This document shows, in pieces, positions 27,415 to 36,652 of a DNA stretch of 64,000 bases. Every line of letters begins with the position of its first letter. Within the stretch, counting starts at the first letter, position 1. The notes below the pieces were generated by a model. That model ran no database searches. It was given only the letters and a program-made list of their open reading frames with translations, and was not told the origin of the DNA. The position numbers and the translations under genes are program-made. The stretch is from Eubacterium sp. OM08-24 (lineage in GTDB: Bacteria > Bacillota > Clostridia > Oscillospirales > Acutalibacteraceae), in the NCBI RefSeq assembly GCF_003438075.1, contig NZ_QSTA01000001.1:62001-126000 (forward strand), given 5' to 3'.

Positions 27415-28746
27415 ATGGCTAATTCACGCAAAACTGCATTTAAAGTATTACTGAAAATCGAACAGGACGGAGCATACTCTAATATTGCGCTTAACAATGC
27501 GGTAAAGGAGGGCGAGCTTACACCGCTCGATGCTGCCTTTACTTCGGCGCTCGTTTATGGTGTTCTTGAGCGAAAAATCACGCTTGATTACATTATTAAG
27601 CAGTATTCTAAAATTCCTTTAAGGAAAATAGAATTGAAAACCAAGATTATTCTCCGCCTTGGACTTTTGCAAATGGCATTTATGGACAAAGTTCCCGAAA
27701 GTGCCGCCGTAAACGAAAGCGTAAAGCTTGCAAAACAGCAAAAGCTCCAGAAATCTTCAGGATTTATCAATGCAATTTTGCGCAGCTTTGCAAGGGATAA
27801 CTGCAAAGTAAAATATCCCGATATAAAAAATAAGGCGGAGTATTATTCGGTAAAATATTCCTGCCCGCAGCCGCTTGTAAAGCTATGGCTTGAGTCCTAT
27901 GGCGAAGAAAATGCTAAGGAAATTTTGGAAAAGCTGAGCGGCAGACCGAATATTTACGCAAGGGTAAATACATTAAGAACAACCGCAGAAAAGCTCATAG
28001 ATGCGCTTGCCGATGATAAGGTGAAAGCCGAAAAGGTTGATTTTCCCGAAAATTCGGTAAGGCTTGCTGATACAGGTTCAATAGAAAGGCTTAAAGCCTA
28101 CAAGGGCGGTTTGTTTCATATACAGGACTTATCCTCACAGCTTTGTGCTTATTTTCTTTCTGCCGAAAAAGGACAGACGGTGCTTGACATTTGCTCTGCC
28201 CCCGGAGGAAAAACCTTTACCACAGCCGAATATATGCACAACAGCGGCAAAATTATTGCTTGCGATATGTACAAGCATAAGCTGAAACTTATAGAAAAAG
28301 GCGCAAAAAGACTTGGTATCAATATTATTGAAACCTCCCTGCGTGATGGTGCGTCTGCCGATAAGGAATTGCCGTTGGCAGACAGAATACTTTGCGATGT
28401 GCCGTGCAGCGGACTCGGAGTGCTTTCAAGAAAGCCGGAAATTCGCTATAAGGATGACCTTATAGATACAGACCTTGCTGATATTCAGTATAAAATACTT
28501 TGCGAAAGCGCAAAATATCTAAAAAAAGGCGGAAAACTTGTATATTCGACCTGTACACTGAATCCGCAGGAAAACAATAAAAATACAGCAAAATTTCTTG
28601 CCGAGCACAGCGATTTTGAGGGTGTTGCGCTTGAGCTTCCCCCTCAGCTTGGCAGAGCGTATGAAGAACAGCCATACGAAATAACGCTTATGCCGCACAG
28701 CTATGATGGCGACGGCTTTTACATATCAGTATTTACAAGGAGGTAA
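27415..28746 (+). CDS. rsmB: 16S rRNA (cytosine-967-C5)-methyltransferase
   Basis: 443 residues. NusB-like RNA-binding domain first (about 1-140), then a SAM methyltransferase with DICSAPGGKTFTTAE, the catalytic cysteine in CDVPCSGLG and the STCTLNPQEN motif. It makes m5C967 in 16S rRNA. Its C-terminal GDGFYISVFTRR is typical. rlmN starts four bases after its stop. Confidence 0.95.
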   Translation: MANSRKTAFKVLLKIEQDGAYSNIALNNAVKEGELTPLDAAFTSALVYGVLERKITLDYIIKQYSKIPLRKIELKTKIILRLGLLQMAFMDKVPESAAVNESVKLAKQQKLQKSSGFINAILRSFARDNCKVKYPDIKNKAEYYSVKYSCPQPLVKLWLESYGEENAKEILEKLSGRPNIYARVNTLRTTAEKLIDALADDKVKAEKVDFPENSVRLADTGSIERLKAYKGGLFHIQDLSSQLCAYFLSAEKGQTVLDICSAPGGKTFTTAEYMHNSGKIIACDMYKHKLKLIEKGAKRLGINIIETSLRDGASADKELPLADRILCDVPCSGLGVLSRKPEIRYKDDLIDTDLADIQYKILCESAKYLKKGGKLVYSTCTLNPQENNKNTAKFLAEHSDFEGVALELPPQLGRAYEEQPYEITLMPHSYDGDGFYISVFTRR

Positions 28747-28750
28747 TCTT

Positions 28751-29791
28751 TTGAGCTTAATTGATATAAAATCACTTGACTTAGACGAGCTTACCACCCT
28801 TGTAACCGAAAACGGCTTTGAAAAATTCAGAGCAAAGCAAATATATCAATGGCTTAACAAAAATGTCACTTCTTTTGATGAAATGTCTAATGTTTCTGCG
28901 AAAATCAAGGATTTTTTAAAAAGAAGTTGTTACATTTCTGTTGCAAATATTGAAAAAAAACTAATTTCAAGGTATGATAAGACAGTAAAATATCTTTTTT
29001 CGTTCAATGACGGTGAATGTGTTGAATCTGTTGTAATGAATTACAAACACGGTTATTCAATTTGTATTTCCACTCAGGTCGGCTGCAAAATGGGCTGTAC
29101 CTTTTGCGCAACGGGCAAGAGCGGCTTTTCAAGGAGCTTAACTCCGTCTGAAATGCTGAATCAAATTGAGTCGGCACAAAAGGATTTGAATATCAGAATA
29201 TCAAATATTGTTCTTATGGGAATGGGCGAGCCGCTCGACAACTTTGACAATGTGGTAAAATTTTTAAGGCTTGTTTCAGACGATAACGGACTTAATATAG
29301 GTATGCGCCACATTACAATTTCCACCTGCGGCATAGTTCCCAAAATTTACGAGCTTGCAAAGCTGCACTTTGGCATTACGCTTTCTGTGTCGCTTCACGC
29401 TCCAAATGACACAGTAAGGAAAAAAACTATGCCTATTGCAAAGCGGTATTCAATGGATGAGCTTTTAAAGGCTTGCAAGGATTACTTTGACATTACAGGC
29501 AGAAGGGTTACCTTTGAATATTCTATGATAAGCGGTGTTAATGACTTTGACAGAGATGCTTACGAGCTTGCGGACAGGCTTGCCGATATGAACTGTCATG
29601 TAAATCTTATCCCCGTAAATACGGTTGACGGAACAGGATATAAAAAAAGCAGTATTGAAAGGCAGCAGGCCTTTGTAAATATACTCGGCCGAAAACATAT
29701 TGCGGCAACAGTCAGGCGAACCCTTGGAAGTGATATTAACGCTTCCTGCGGTCAGCTCAGACGAAATCATACTAACGAAGGAGGAAAATAA
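28751..29791 (+). CDS. rlmN: 23S rRNA (adenine-2503-C2)-methyltransferase RlmN
   Basis: 346 residues from TTG at 28751, spaced correctly from ACAAGGAGG (which lies in the end of rsmB). Radical SAM motif CKMGCTFCATG (CxxxCxxC) at about 113-123, and the second catalytic cysteine in SCGQL near the C-terminus. It makes m2A2503 in 23S rRNA and A37 in some tRNAs. An ATG at 28703 inside rsmB is rejected. Confidence 0.95.
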   Translation: MSLIDIKSLDLDELTTLVTENGFEKFRAKQIYQWLNKNVTSFDEMSNVSAKIKDFLKRSCYISVANIEKKLISRYDKTVKYLFSFNDGECVESVVMNYKHGYSICISTQVGCKMGCTFCATGKSGFSRSLTPSEMLNQIESAQKDLNIRISNIVLMGMGEPLDNFDNVVKFLRLVSDDNGLNIGMRHITISTCGIVPKIYELAKLHFGITLSVSLHAPNDTVRKKTMPIAKRYSMDELLKACKDYFDITGRRVTFEYSMISGVNDFDRDAYELADRLADMNCHVNLIPVNTVDGTGYKKSSIERQQAFVNILGRKHIAATVRRTLGSDINASCGQLRRNHTNEGGK

Positions 29792-29792
29792 C

Positions 29793-30518
29793 TTGGAAGT
29801 CTTTAGCAAAAGTGACATTGGCTTAGTGCGTTCTCAAAATCAGGACGACTGCCGCTTCGGAGTTATTTCTCCCAGCTGTGCTTGGGCAGTAGTCTGTGAC
29901 GGAATGGGAGGTGCCAATGGTGGCAATATTGCGAGTGCAACAGCTGTTGAATACATAAGCTCCAAAATTACCGATTTATATAAAGATGATATGACCAAAG
30001 AACAAATCGGCGAGCTTATAGCAGAAATTGTTGTAAACGCAAATATGAAGATATATGAGCTTTCAATTAAAGACCCTGAGCTTACGGGAATGGGTACAAC
30101 ATGCGAATTTGTATTTGTAAAGGATACAACAGTTCATATTGTCCATGTTGGTGACAGCCGTACCTATGCAATAAGAGGCGGCAAAATCAAACAGCTTACA
30201 GAGGATCACTCTGTTGTGCAGGAAATGGTGCGCAGAGGCGAGCTTACCTATGAGCAGGCACAGAATCACCCAAATAAGAATTTTATAACAAGAGCACTCG
30301 GAATAAAACCGTCTGTAAGGCTTGACTATATAGAGGCAAACTTTATTTACGGCGATGTTCTTTTGATATGCACTGACGGACTTTCCAACTGCATAACAAC
30401 GGGCGATATGGTAAAAATTTGCCATGAAAACAGAGGCGAGAGCCTTATTAACAAGCTCGTTGAAAAGGCAAAGGAAGGCGGCGGAACAGATAATATTACC
30501 GCTACGGTTATTTACTGA
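29793..30518 (+). CDS. prpC: PP2C-family Ser/Thr phosphatase (PrpC/Stp1)
   Basis: 241 residues from TTG at 29793, which is one base after the rlmN stop and follows GAAGGAGG. PP2C metal motifs are SDIGLVRSQNQDD, VVCDGMGGANGG, HVGDSRTYAIRGG and LICTDGLSN, and TDNITATVIY ends it. It dephosphorylates targets of PrkC and is paired with the kinase gene 20 bases downstream. Confidence 0.95.
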   Translation: MEVFSKSDIGLVRSQNQDDCRFGVISPSCAWAVVCDGMGGANGGNIASATAVEYISSKITDLYKDDMTKEQIGELIAEIVVNANMKIYELSIKDPELTGMGTTCEFVFVKDTTVHIVHVGDSRTYAIRGGKIKQLTEDHSVVQEMVRRGELTYEQAQNHPNKNFITRALGIKPSVRLDYIEANFIYGDVLLICTDGLSNCITTGDMVKICHENRGESLINKLVEKAKEGGGTDNITATVIY

Positions 30519-30538
30519 GAAACGGAGAGTGAAATAAA

Positions 30539-32623
30539 TTGGATAAATATATCGGCAAACGACTTGACGGCCGTTATGAAATTCATGAGCTAATCGGCGT
30601 TGGCGGTATGGCTAATGTATATCGCTGTAACGATACTCTTGATGACCGTGAGGTAGCCATAAAAATCCTTAAAGACGAATATCTCAATAATGAGGAGTTT
30701 ATTCGCCGTTTTAAAAACGAATCTAAAGCTATTGCCACACTTTCTCACCCTAACATTGTTAAGGTGTACGATGTCAGCTTTGGTGATATGATTCAGTATA
30801 TTGTAATGGAGTACATTGACGGCATTACACTTAAAGAGTACTTTGACCAGCAGGGTATTATTGAGTGGAAAGAGGCTTTATATCTTACAAGTCAGGTACT
30901 CAAGGCTTTACAGCACGCTCATGAGCATGGCATCGTTCATCGTGACATAAAGCCGCAGAACATTATGCTTTTGCAGGACGGCACAATCAAGGTAACAGAC
31001 TTTGGCATTGCCCGCTTTTCTGACAAGGCAACACGCACAATGACAGAACACGCTATCGGTTCGGTTCACTATATCTCACCGGAGCAGGCAAGAGGAGAGG
31101 CAACAGACGGCAAGTCTGATATTTACTCTGTCGGCGTTATGCTCTATGAAATGCTTACGGGCAAGCTCCCGTTTGATGCAGACAGCGCAGTTTCCGTAGC
31201 TCTTATGCAGTTACAGTCAACGCCAAAGCGCCCACGAGAGCTTAACCCCGCTATTCCAATCGGTCTTGAGCAGATTACAATGAAAGCAATGGAAAAGAAC
31301 CCTGCCGACAGATATAACTCGGCAGCTGAAATGCTCAACGATATGGAGCGTTTCAGACTTAATCCGTCCATTGTTTTTGATTATTCCAAGTTTGTTGACA
31401 ATCAGCCTACAAAGTTTGTCACTTCACTAAAGGATACAAAGACAAACAGCGGCAAGTTTGACAAGGCTGTTACAAAGCCGGAAGAAACTCCCGAGCCTGA
31501 AATTGATACGGCAGAGGAAGAAGAAAAGGTAGTACACAAGCCGTCTTACTATGCAATTAAGGGCATTATAATTTCTGCCGTTGTTGTGGTAGCGGTGTTT
31601 GTCGGTCTTGCGCTTTTCAAAGGCTGCACAACCTCACAGGCAAAAGATGTGGAAGTTCCTAACTTTGTCGGCAAAACAATCGCCGAGGCAAATGCCGATA
31701 ACAAAGAGAACTTTAATTTTGTTATCGAAAGCAAGTACGATCCATCTAAAGAGCTTGGCGTAATTCTTGAGCAAGAGCCTGCCGCCGATTCTAAACTTGT
31801 TAAGTCGGGTTCGCAGATTACACTCAAGGTAAACGGAACAGACACAAATGTTTCTGTTCCTTATATTCTTAACTATTCAGAGAAAGATGCGTCCTCAATA
31901 ATCGAGGGCAAGAGCCTTGTGCCAAAGATTATTTATATTGAAAACACAAAAACTCCTAAGGGATATGTTGCAGAGGTATTCCCTAAGGCAGGCGTTCAGA
32001 CAAATATAGGTTCTACCGTTTATATCTATGTTGCAAACGGACAGAGGGACGAAAAGGTAACTATCCCATCAGTTTCGGGTCTTTTGCTTTCAGAGGCAAA
32101 GACAAAGCTCGTAGATGCAGGACTTACAGTAGAAACAGTTTATGATGACGAGAGCAAAGAGGCAAAGGATACGGTTCTTTCGCAGTCACCGTTGCAGTAC
32201 GGCAAGGTAGACAAGGGCACTGTTGTAACACTTACAGTAAGCTCGGGTAAGGGCGACATTGCAACCGTAAATGTTTATGTTGACTTACCTACAAATGCTC
32301 CCGAATCTGTTGAAATGACAGTTATTGTAGACGGTGTCGTAGACCCTAAGTATTCAAAAACACTTGTACCGCAGTACAACAAGACCTGCACCCTTGAGTT
32401 TACGGGTTCGGGCATTTCAAACATTGTTGTTCAGCTTGACGGTCAGGTATATCGTGAGTACACCATAGACTACTCAACACTTGTGGTAACACCGACAGGT
32501 ACTCATCAGTATGTAGTAGCTACCACAGCTCCTGCCGAAACCGAACCGCCATACACAGAGCCTCCGACAGAACCGTATGTTCCTGCAACCGAGGCTACCG
32601 AGCCGACAGCAGCGGCTTATTAA
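30539..32623 (+). CDS. prkC: PASTA-domain Ser/Thr kinase PrkC/Stk1
   Basis: 694 residues. Kinase domain about 1-275 with GVGGMANVYR loop, AIKIL lysine, HRDIKPQN, DFGIARF and SPEQARGE all intact. A transmembrane helix follows around 340-360 (IIISAVVVVAVFVGLALF), then three PASTA domains (starting near EVPNFVG, SVPYIL and TIPSVSG), and a tail rich in Thr/Pro/Glu. PASTA domains bind wall muropeptides, and the kinase controls wall synthesis, division and germination. TTG at 30539 starts it. It is coupled to prpC. Confidence 0.95.
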   Translation: MDKYIGKRLDGRYEIHELIGVGGMANVYRCNDTLDDREVAIKILKDEYLNNEEFIRRFKNESKAIATLSHPNIVKVYDVSFGDMIQYIVMEYIDGITLKEYFDQQGIIEWKEALYLTSQVLKALQHAHEHGIVHRDIKPQNIMLLQDGTIKVTDFGIARFSDKATRTMTEHAIGSVHYISPEQARGEATDGKSDIYSVGVMLYEMLTGKLPFDADSAVSVALMQLQSTPKRPRELNPAIPIGLEQITMKAMEKNPADRYNSAAEMLNDMERFRLNPSIVFDYSKFVDNQPTKFVTSLKDTKTNSGKFDKAVTKPEETPEPEIDTAEEEEKVVHKPSYYAIKGIIISAVVVVAVFVGLALFKGCTTSQAKDVEVPNFVGKTIAEANADNKENFNFVIESKYDPSKELGVILEQEPAADSKLVKSGSQITLKVNGTDTNVSVPYILNYSEKDASSIIEGKSLVPKIIYIENTKTPKGYVAEVFPKAGVQTNIGSTVYIYVANGQRDEKVTIPSVSGLLLSEAKTKLVDAGLTVETVYDDESKEAKDTVLSQSPLQYGKVDKGTVVTLTVSSGKGDIATVNVYVDLPTNAPESVEMTVIVDGVVDPKYSKTLVPQYNKTCTLEFTGSGISNIVVQLDGQVYREYTIDYSTLVVTPTGTHQYVVATTAPAETEPPYTEPPTEPYVPATEATEPTAAAY

Positions 32624-32628
32624 TCGGT

Positions 32629-33516
32629 ATGAGCAGTAACGAAGGATTATTGATGAAGGTGCTCGGCGGATTTTACTATGTTGAGTGCGATAATCAAATA
32701 TACGAATGTAAGGCAAGAGGAAGTTTCCGCAAAAGCGGAAATTCTCCTCTTGTTGGCGACAGAGTGAAAATAACAATTCAAAAAGAGGGTTTTGTTTCTC
32801 TTGATGAGATTTTACCGAGGAAAAACAAGCTCAAGCGTCCACCGCTTGCAAATATTGATGTGCTTGTAATAGTTTGCTCGACTGTATCGCCGTACCCTAA
32901 TTATGCGGTTATAGATAAAATGACCGCCGCCGCAATTAACAGCGATATGCAGCCGATAATTGTAATATCTAAGGACGATATCGAAAGCGGCGAAAAGGTT
33001 GCCTCTATATACAAAAATGCAGGCTTTGAGGTTTTTTGTACTTCTCCTCAAAGGGAAGATGAGGTTGCAAGACTAAAAGCTTTGCTCATGGGCAAAACTT
33101 CGGCTTTTACAGGCAACAGCGGTGTGGGCAAGTCAACCTTGCTCAATATGCTGTTTCCAAATTTACGCCTTGCAACAGGCGAGATAAGCGACAAGCTCGG
33201 CAGAGGCCGCCATACTACAAGAGCAGTTGAGCTGTTTAATCTTGACGGCTGCTACATTGCAGACACGCCCGGATTTTCAACAGTGGATTTGCAAAGGTAT
33301 GAAATTATAGACAAAGACGAGCTGCAGTATTGTTTTCCAGAGTTTAAACAGTATCTCGGTGAATGTATGTTTACCTCGTGCTCACATACCTGCGAAAAGG
33401 GTTGCCGAGTGTTGCAGGCACTTTCTGACGGTGAAATAGAAAAAACTCGCCACGCAAGCTATGTTGCAATGTATAATGAGGTAAAAGATATTAAAAAATG
33501 GCAGTTGAAAAAGTAA
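32629..33516 (+). CDS. rsgA: Ribosome small-subunit GTPase RsgA
   Basis: 295 residues. OB fold, then a circularly permuted GTPase with the order SKDD (G4), GNSGVGKSTLLNML (G1), DTPGFST (G3), and a zinc part with CMFTSCSHTCEKGC. It checks late 30S assembly. Gap of five bases to prkC. Confidence 0.95.
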   Translation: MSSNEGLLMKVLGGFYYVECDNQIYECKARGSFRKSGNSPLVGDRVKITIQKEGFVSLDEILPRKNKLKRPPLANIDVLVIVCSTVSPYPNYAVIDKMTAAAINSDMQPIIVISKDDIESGEKVASIYKNAGFEVFCTSPQREDEVARLKALLMGKTSAFTGNSGVGKSTLLNMLFPNLRLATGEISDKLGRGRHTTRAVELFNLDGCYIADTPGFSTVDLQRYEIIDKDELQYCFPEFKQYLGECMFTSCSHTCEKGCRVLQALSDGEIEKTRHASYVAMYNEVKDIKKWQLKK

Positions 33517-33531
33517 TTTAAGGGGATTTTT

Positions 33532-34161
33532 ATGCGTTGTGTGATAATTGCAGGTTCGCCTGATGCTGAAATTAATTTTATAGCAGAACAGGTTAAAGAC
33601 TGCAATTATCTTATATGCGCCGACAAAGGCTATGAATACGCAAAAAAAGCAGGCATAAAGCCTGACCTTATTGTGGGTGACTTTGATTCTTACAGCGGAG
33701 AGCTGCCCGATGACTGCGAAATCATTAAGCTGAATTCGCATAAAGACGATACAGACCTTTTGCATTGTATTGGAGTAGCGCTTAGCCGAGGATACGATGA
33801 TTTTTTAATACTTGCCGCAACAGGGGGCAGGTTTGACCACACTTTTGCAAATATCTCCACACTTATGTATCTTGACAAAAAGGGAGCAAAGGGGGAGATA
33901 GTTTCAAGCAGAGAAATTATACGATTTCTCAAAAAGGGCGAGTATAAGATTAACGATTGCAAGGGCAAGACCTTTTCGGTTTTCCCGTTTGCGTGTGAAA
34001 GCGTGAATGTAACATACATAGGTGCAGAGTATTCCGCCGATAATCTTGTGCTTACGGCTGAGGATGCAATGGGCGTTTCAAATATATTTACGACAGACAA
34101 AGCCGCCGTAAAAATTAATTACGGAAATGCAATATTTATTTTAAACAGCGTTGTTAATTAA
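33532..34161 (+). CDS. thiN: Thiamine pyrophosphokinase
   Basis: 209 residues. Motifs CADKGYEYAKKAGIKPDLIVGDFDS and AATGGRFDHTFANIS are the catalytic and ATP-binding segments of thiamine pyrophosphokinase, which makes thiamine diphosphate. rpe, which lies between rsgA and thiN in Bacillus, is missing. It is the last gene of the 13 kb operon. Confidence 0.94.
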   Translation: MRCVIIAGSPDAEINFIAEQVKDCNYLICADKGYEYAKKAGIKPDLIVGDFDSYSGELPDDCEIIKLNSHKDDTDLLHCIGVALSRGYDDFLILAATGGRFDHTFANISTLMYLDKKGAKGEIVSSREIIRFLKKGEYKINDCKGKTFSVFPFACESVNVTYIGAEYSADNLVLTAEDAMGVSNIFTTDKAAVKINYGNAIFILNSVVN

Positions 34162-34214
34162 TAAAAATTCGTATTTTCATTATATTGTGTATAATTATTA
34201 ATTAATATCAATAT

Positions 34215-34290
34215 GGGGGTATAGCTCAGCTGGGAGAGTGTCTGACTGGCAGTCAGAAGGTCATGGGTTCGAGCCCCATTATCTCCACCA
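34215..34290 (+). tRNA. tRNA-Ala(GGC)
   Basis: A 76-base cloverleaf: acceptor GGGGGTA pairs with TATCTCC, the D arm is in TAGCTCAGCTGGGAGAG, the anticodon stem is TCTGA/TCAGA with loop CTGGCAG giving anticodon GGC, the T arm is ATGGGTTCGAGCCCCAT, and CCA is encoded. It reads GCC/GCU alanine codons. It stands alone between thiN and the pseudokinase gene. Confidence 0.95.
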
Positions 34291-34359
34291 CATTAGTTTT
34301 TGTGCCTGTTTATTATAATCAGTATAACAAAACTGTAATTATAATGACACGCATTAGTC

Positions 34360-34389
34360 TTGAAAAGAATTATAACCTTATGATATAAT
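34360..34389 (+). promoter_or_regulatory. SigA-type promoter upstream of the pseudokinase gene
   Basis: TTGAAA (34360-34365), 18 bases, TATAAT (34384-34389), 50 bases before the ATG. Confidence 0.65.
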
Positions 34390-34439
34390 ATAATTGTATC
34401 ATTTCGTTTTGTTTTATTCTATTTGGAGTTGAATTTTAT

Positions 34440-36068
34440 ATGTCATTATGTATGGGTTGTATGCAGGAGTTAAACGGCAGTACCGTCTGCCCTCACTGCC
34501 ATTTTGATAATTCAGAGGTTCAACCGTCCCCTTTTCTGCCACTCGGCACTGAGCTTGCCGGCAGATATTTAACAGGTGTCGGTCTTGATACTAACGGTGA
34601 GTCAACACGCTATATCGCTTATGAAAAGCAGACAGGCAATGTTGTGATTGTTACCGAGTTTTTGCCAATCGGTCTTTTTTCAAGAGATGAGGGACAAACC
34701 GAATTAAAAGTTAATTACGATGACAGACTTACCTTTAATAAACTTAGAGATGAGTTTGTTTCATACTTCAGAATTGTTTCCGATTTAAAGGATCTTTCGG
34801 CGTTGACAAATATTGTTGACATTTTTCAAGAAAATAATACAGTTTATGTTGTAGAAGAAAAAGAGGACCTTATTCCTTTTGAGGAGTATATAGAGCGCAG
34901 CAACGGCAGACTTGATTGGGACATTGCAAGACCATTGTTTATGCCTGTTATCTCAGCACTTGAGGCATTGCATAAGCGTGGCATAGGTCACTATGCGGTA
35001 GCACCAAAGAATTTGTTTATTACAACTTCGGGCAAGATCAGAATGTCTGGTTATGCTACCGAAAATGAGCGCAAGCGTGGCACTGCACTTAAATCTCAGC
35101 TTTTCTCAGGCGCAGCAGCACCAGAGCAGTATGAAGAAAATTTCCCTCTTGATGATATTACAGATATTTACGGCCTTTGTTCAACTCTTTTCTATGCACT
35201 CACAGGTCATCTTCCAAAGAGCGCGTTAGAGAGATTGAAAGACAGCAGACTTCTTATGAGCACATCAACTGTAAAGAGTTTGCCGCCTCATGTTGTATCT
35301 GCCCTTGCAAACGGCTTGCAGGTACAAAGGGAGAACAGAATTACAGATTTTGACGAACTTCGTTCACAGCTTTCTGTTGCACATACAGCAAAGGCTATTC
35401 AGGACGAAATTTCAAGAACAGCAAGTATGAACATTACAAAGGAGCAGGCTCGACAGAAAAACGGTATGTCGCACGCATCTATTGTAATTATTTCTGTTGC
35501 CGTTACAGTGCTTGTACTTGGTATTGCAGGAGTATTCTGGCTTATGCAAAATCCGCTTGCAGGTGTATTTTCAGGCAATAATGACGCAACAGCAGCATCA
35601 ACCTCAAGCACAGAGTGGACAGGCCCTGTCGTTCCGAATTATGTCGGAATGAAATACGAAGATGTAGTAAAGGCAGCAGCAGCCGATGACACTGTTGTGG
35701 TTTACAGAGATTATAATGACGCATACAGCGATAAATATGCCGAGGGTGTTGTAATGCAGCAGTACCCACCGGCAGGTTCAAAGGTAGATCAGGAGGACGG
35801 AATTACCGTTTCTGTAACAGTCAGCCTTGGCGCTCAGATGCGTGAATTACCGGCAATTCAGGGTAATAAAATTGACGAGGCAGCGCAGTCACTCGCAGAT
35901 GCAGGACTTCTTGCTACCGCCGAGTACCAGTACAGCGATACAGTAGCCGAAAACAGAGTTATAGGCTACAAGAACCATGTTGCAGGCGACACACTTGAGA
36001 GTGGCTCAAACATCATTATCATTGTCAGCAAAGGCAGACAGCAGACCACAACTCAGGCGACTTCCTGA
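34440..36068 (+). CDS. Zinc-ribbon, pseudokinase and PASTA-domain membrane protein
   Basis: 542 residues. A zinc ribbon (CMGCMQELNGSTVCPHCHFD) is followed by a kinase-fold domain (about 35-310), a transmembrane helix near 342-368 (VIISVAVTVLVLGIAGVFW) and two PASTA-like repeats (VVPNYVGMKYEDVVKAAAAD and the unit starting RELPAIQG). The fold is recognisable from VTEFLPIGLFSRDE, LHKRGIGHYAVAPKNLF and GAAAPEQYEE, but the catalytic lysine position reads VTE, HRD reads HYA, and DFG reads SGY. It is therefore predicted to be catalytically dead. It has its own promoter and stands three genes after prkC, suggesting a scaffold or sensor partner of the PrkC system (inference). Confidence 0.82.
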   Translation: MSLCMGCMQELNGSTVCPHCHFDNSEVQPSPFLPLGTELAGRYLTGVGLDTNGESTRYIAYEKQTGNVVIVTEFLPIGLFSRDEGQTELKVNYDDRLTFNKLRDEFVSYFRIVSDLKDLSALTNIVDIFQENNTVYVVEEKEDLIPFEEYIERSNGRLDWDIARPLFMPVISALEALHKRGIGHYAVAPKNLFITTSGKIRMSGYATENERKRGTALKSQLFSGAAAPEQYEENFPLDDITDIYGLCSTLFYALTGHLPKSALERLKDSRLLMSTSTVKSLPPHVVSALANGLQVQRENRITDFDELRSQLSVAHTAKAIQDEISRTASMNITKEQARQKNGMSHASIVIISVAVTVLVLGIAGVFWLMQNPLAGVFSGNNDATAASTSSTEWTGPVVPNYVGMKYEDVVKAAAADDTVVVYRDYNDAYSDKYAEGVVMQQYPPAGSKVDQEDGITVSVTVSLGAQMRELPAIQGNKIDEAAQSLADAGLLATAEYQYSDTVAENRVIGYKNHVAGDTLESGSNIIIIVSKGRQQTTTQATS

Positions 36069-36082
36069 TATTAAAGCTAAAA

Positions 36083-36123
36083 ATAATGGCTGAATCAATT
36101 ATCTATTGACTCAGCCATTTTAA
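36083..36123 (+). terminator. Intrinsic terminator after the pseudokinase gene
   Basis: AATGGCTGA pairs with TCAGCCATT, and five inner base pairs extend the stem past one mismatch. Four T residues follow, then AATTT. Confidence 0.8.
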
Positions 36124-36200
36124 TTTATTGGTTGTGGATTAGGTGTTGCTTATTTTCGGTTGGGATTAAGAGTTGCATCACGAAGAAACTATCCGATTAA

Positions 36201-36624
36201 AAATTAAAAAGTTTGGTCAACCTTTTTAAAGGTTGTGGGCAACGCCCACAAATGCTTTAAGTTACCGCAAATTTTAATAGCCAAACGACGAAAGCCATTA
36301 AAATGCGACAGCAATAAAAGAAAAGCCTCGTTACTAAAACTACTGATTTGCCGCTTTTCAAGGGCAAATCAGCAACACCTACAAACTTTTGCGTCCTATA
36401 AAATGTTTCTCCCTACTGCGACTAAAGTGTGACTTACTAACTTTCTGCCACTATTTAGTCTTGACTTTTATTTTACTTTTAAGTTTTTAATTAATCTAAA
36501 ATTTAGTTATTCTACGCTGTAATTACAGCTGTTTATTTTATTTAAAATTTGTACTGTTTTATTATTTTATGGGCTCTGCCCAAACCCACAAGCCTTTAAA
36601 AAGGGTTGACCTAAATTTTAAATT
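36201..36624. repeat. MITE-like element with long terminal inverted repeats
   Basis: The left arm carries GGTCAACC, TTTTTAAAGG, TTGTGGG and a hairpin GTGGGCAACGCCCAC (36235-36249). The right arm (36571-36612) is its reverse complement with one-base insertions, again ending inside with a small GGGC/GCCC hairpin. The AT-rich flanks also match, giving about 45 bases per arm and an element of about 420 bases with no transposase. The interior has no supported gene. A 65-codon frame at 36235-36432 lies wholly within it. The 22-base right end GGTTGACC...AAATTT recurs exactly at 40109-40130. Confidence 0.65.
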
Positions 36625-36652
36625 TTTTACACTATTGTTTTGCGGTAAACTG

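Noticed and set aside
36235..36432. 65-codon open frame inside the inverted-repeat element
   Set aside because: It starts within the left inverted arm, has no clear ribosome-binding site, and its composition (Lys, Arg, Ser-rich with no domain) looks like non-coding repeat DNA.
36069..36652. CRISPR array or small RNA in the long gap
   Set aside because: There are only two inverted arms and no regularly spaced direct repeats.
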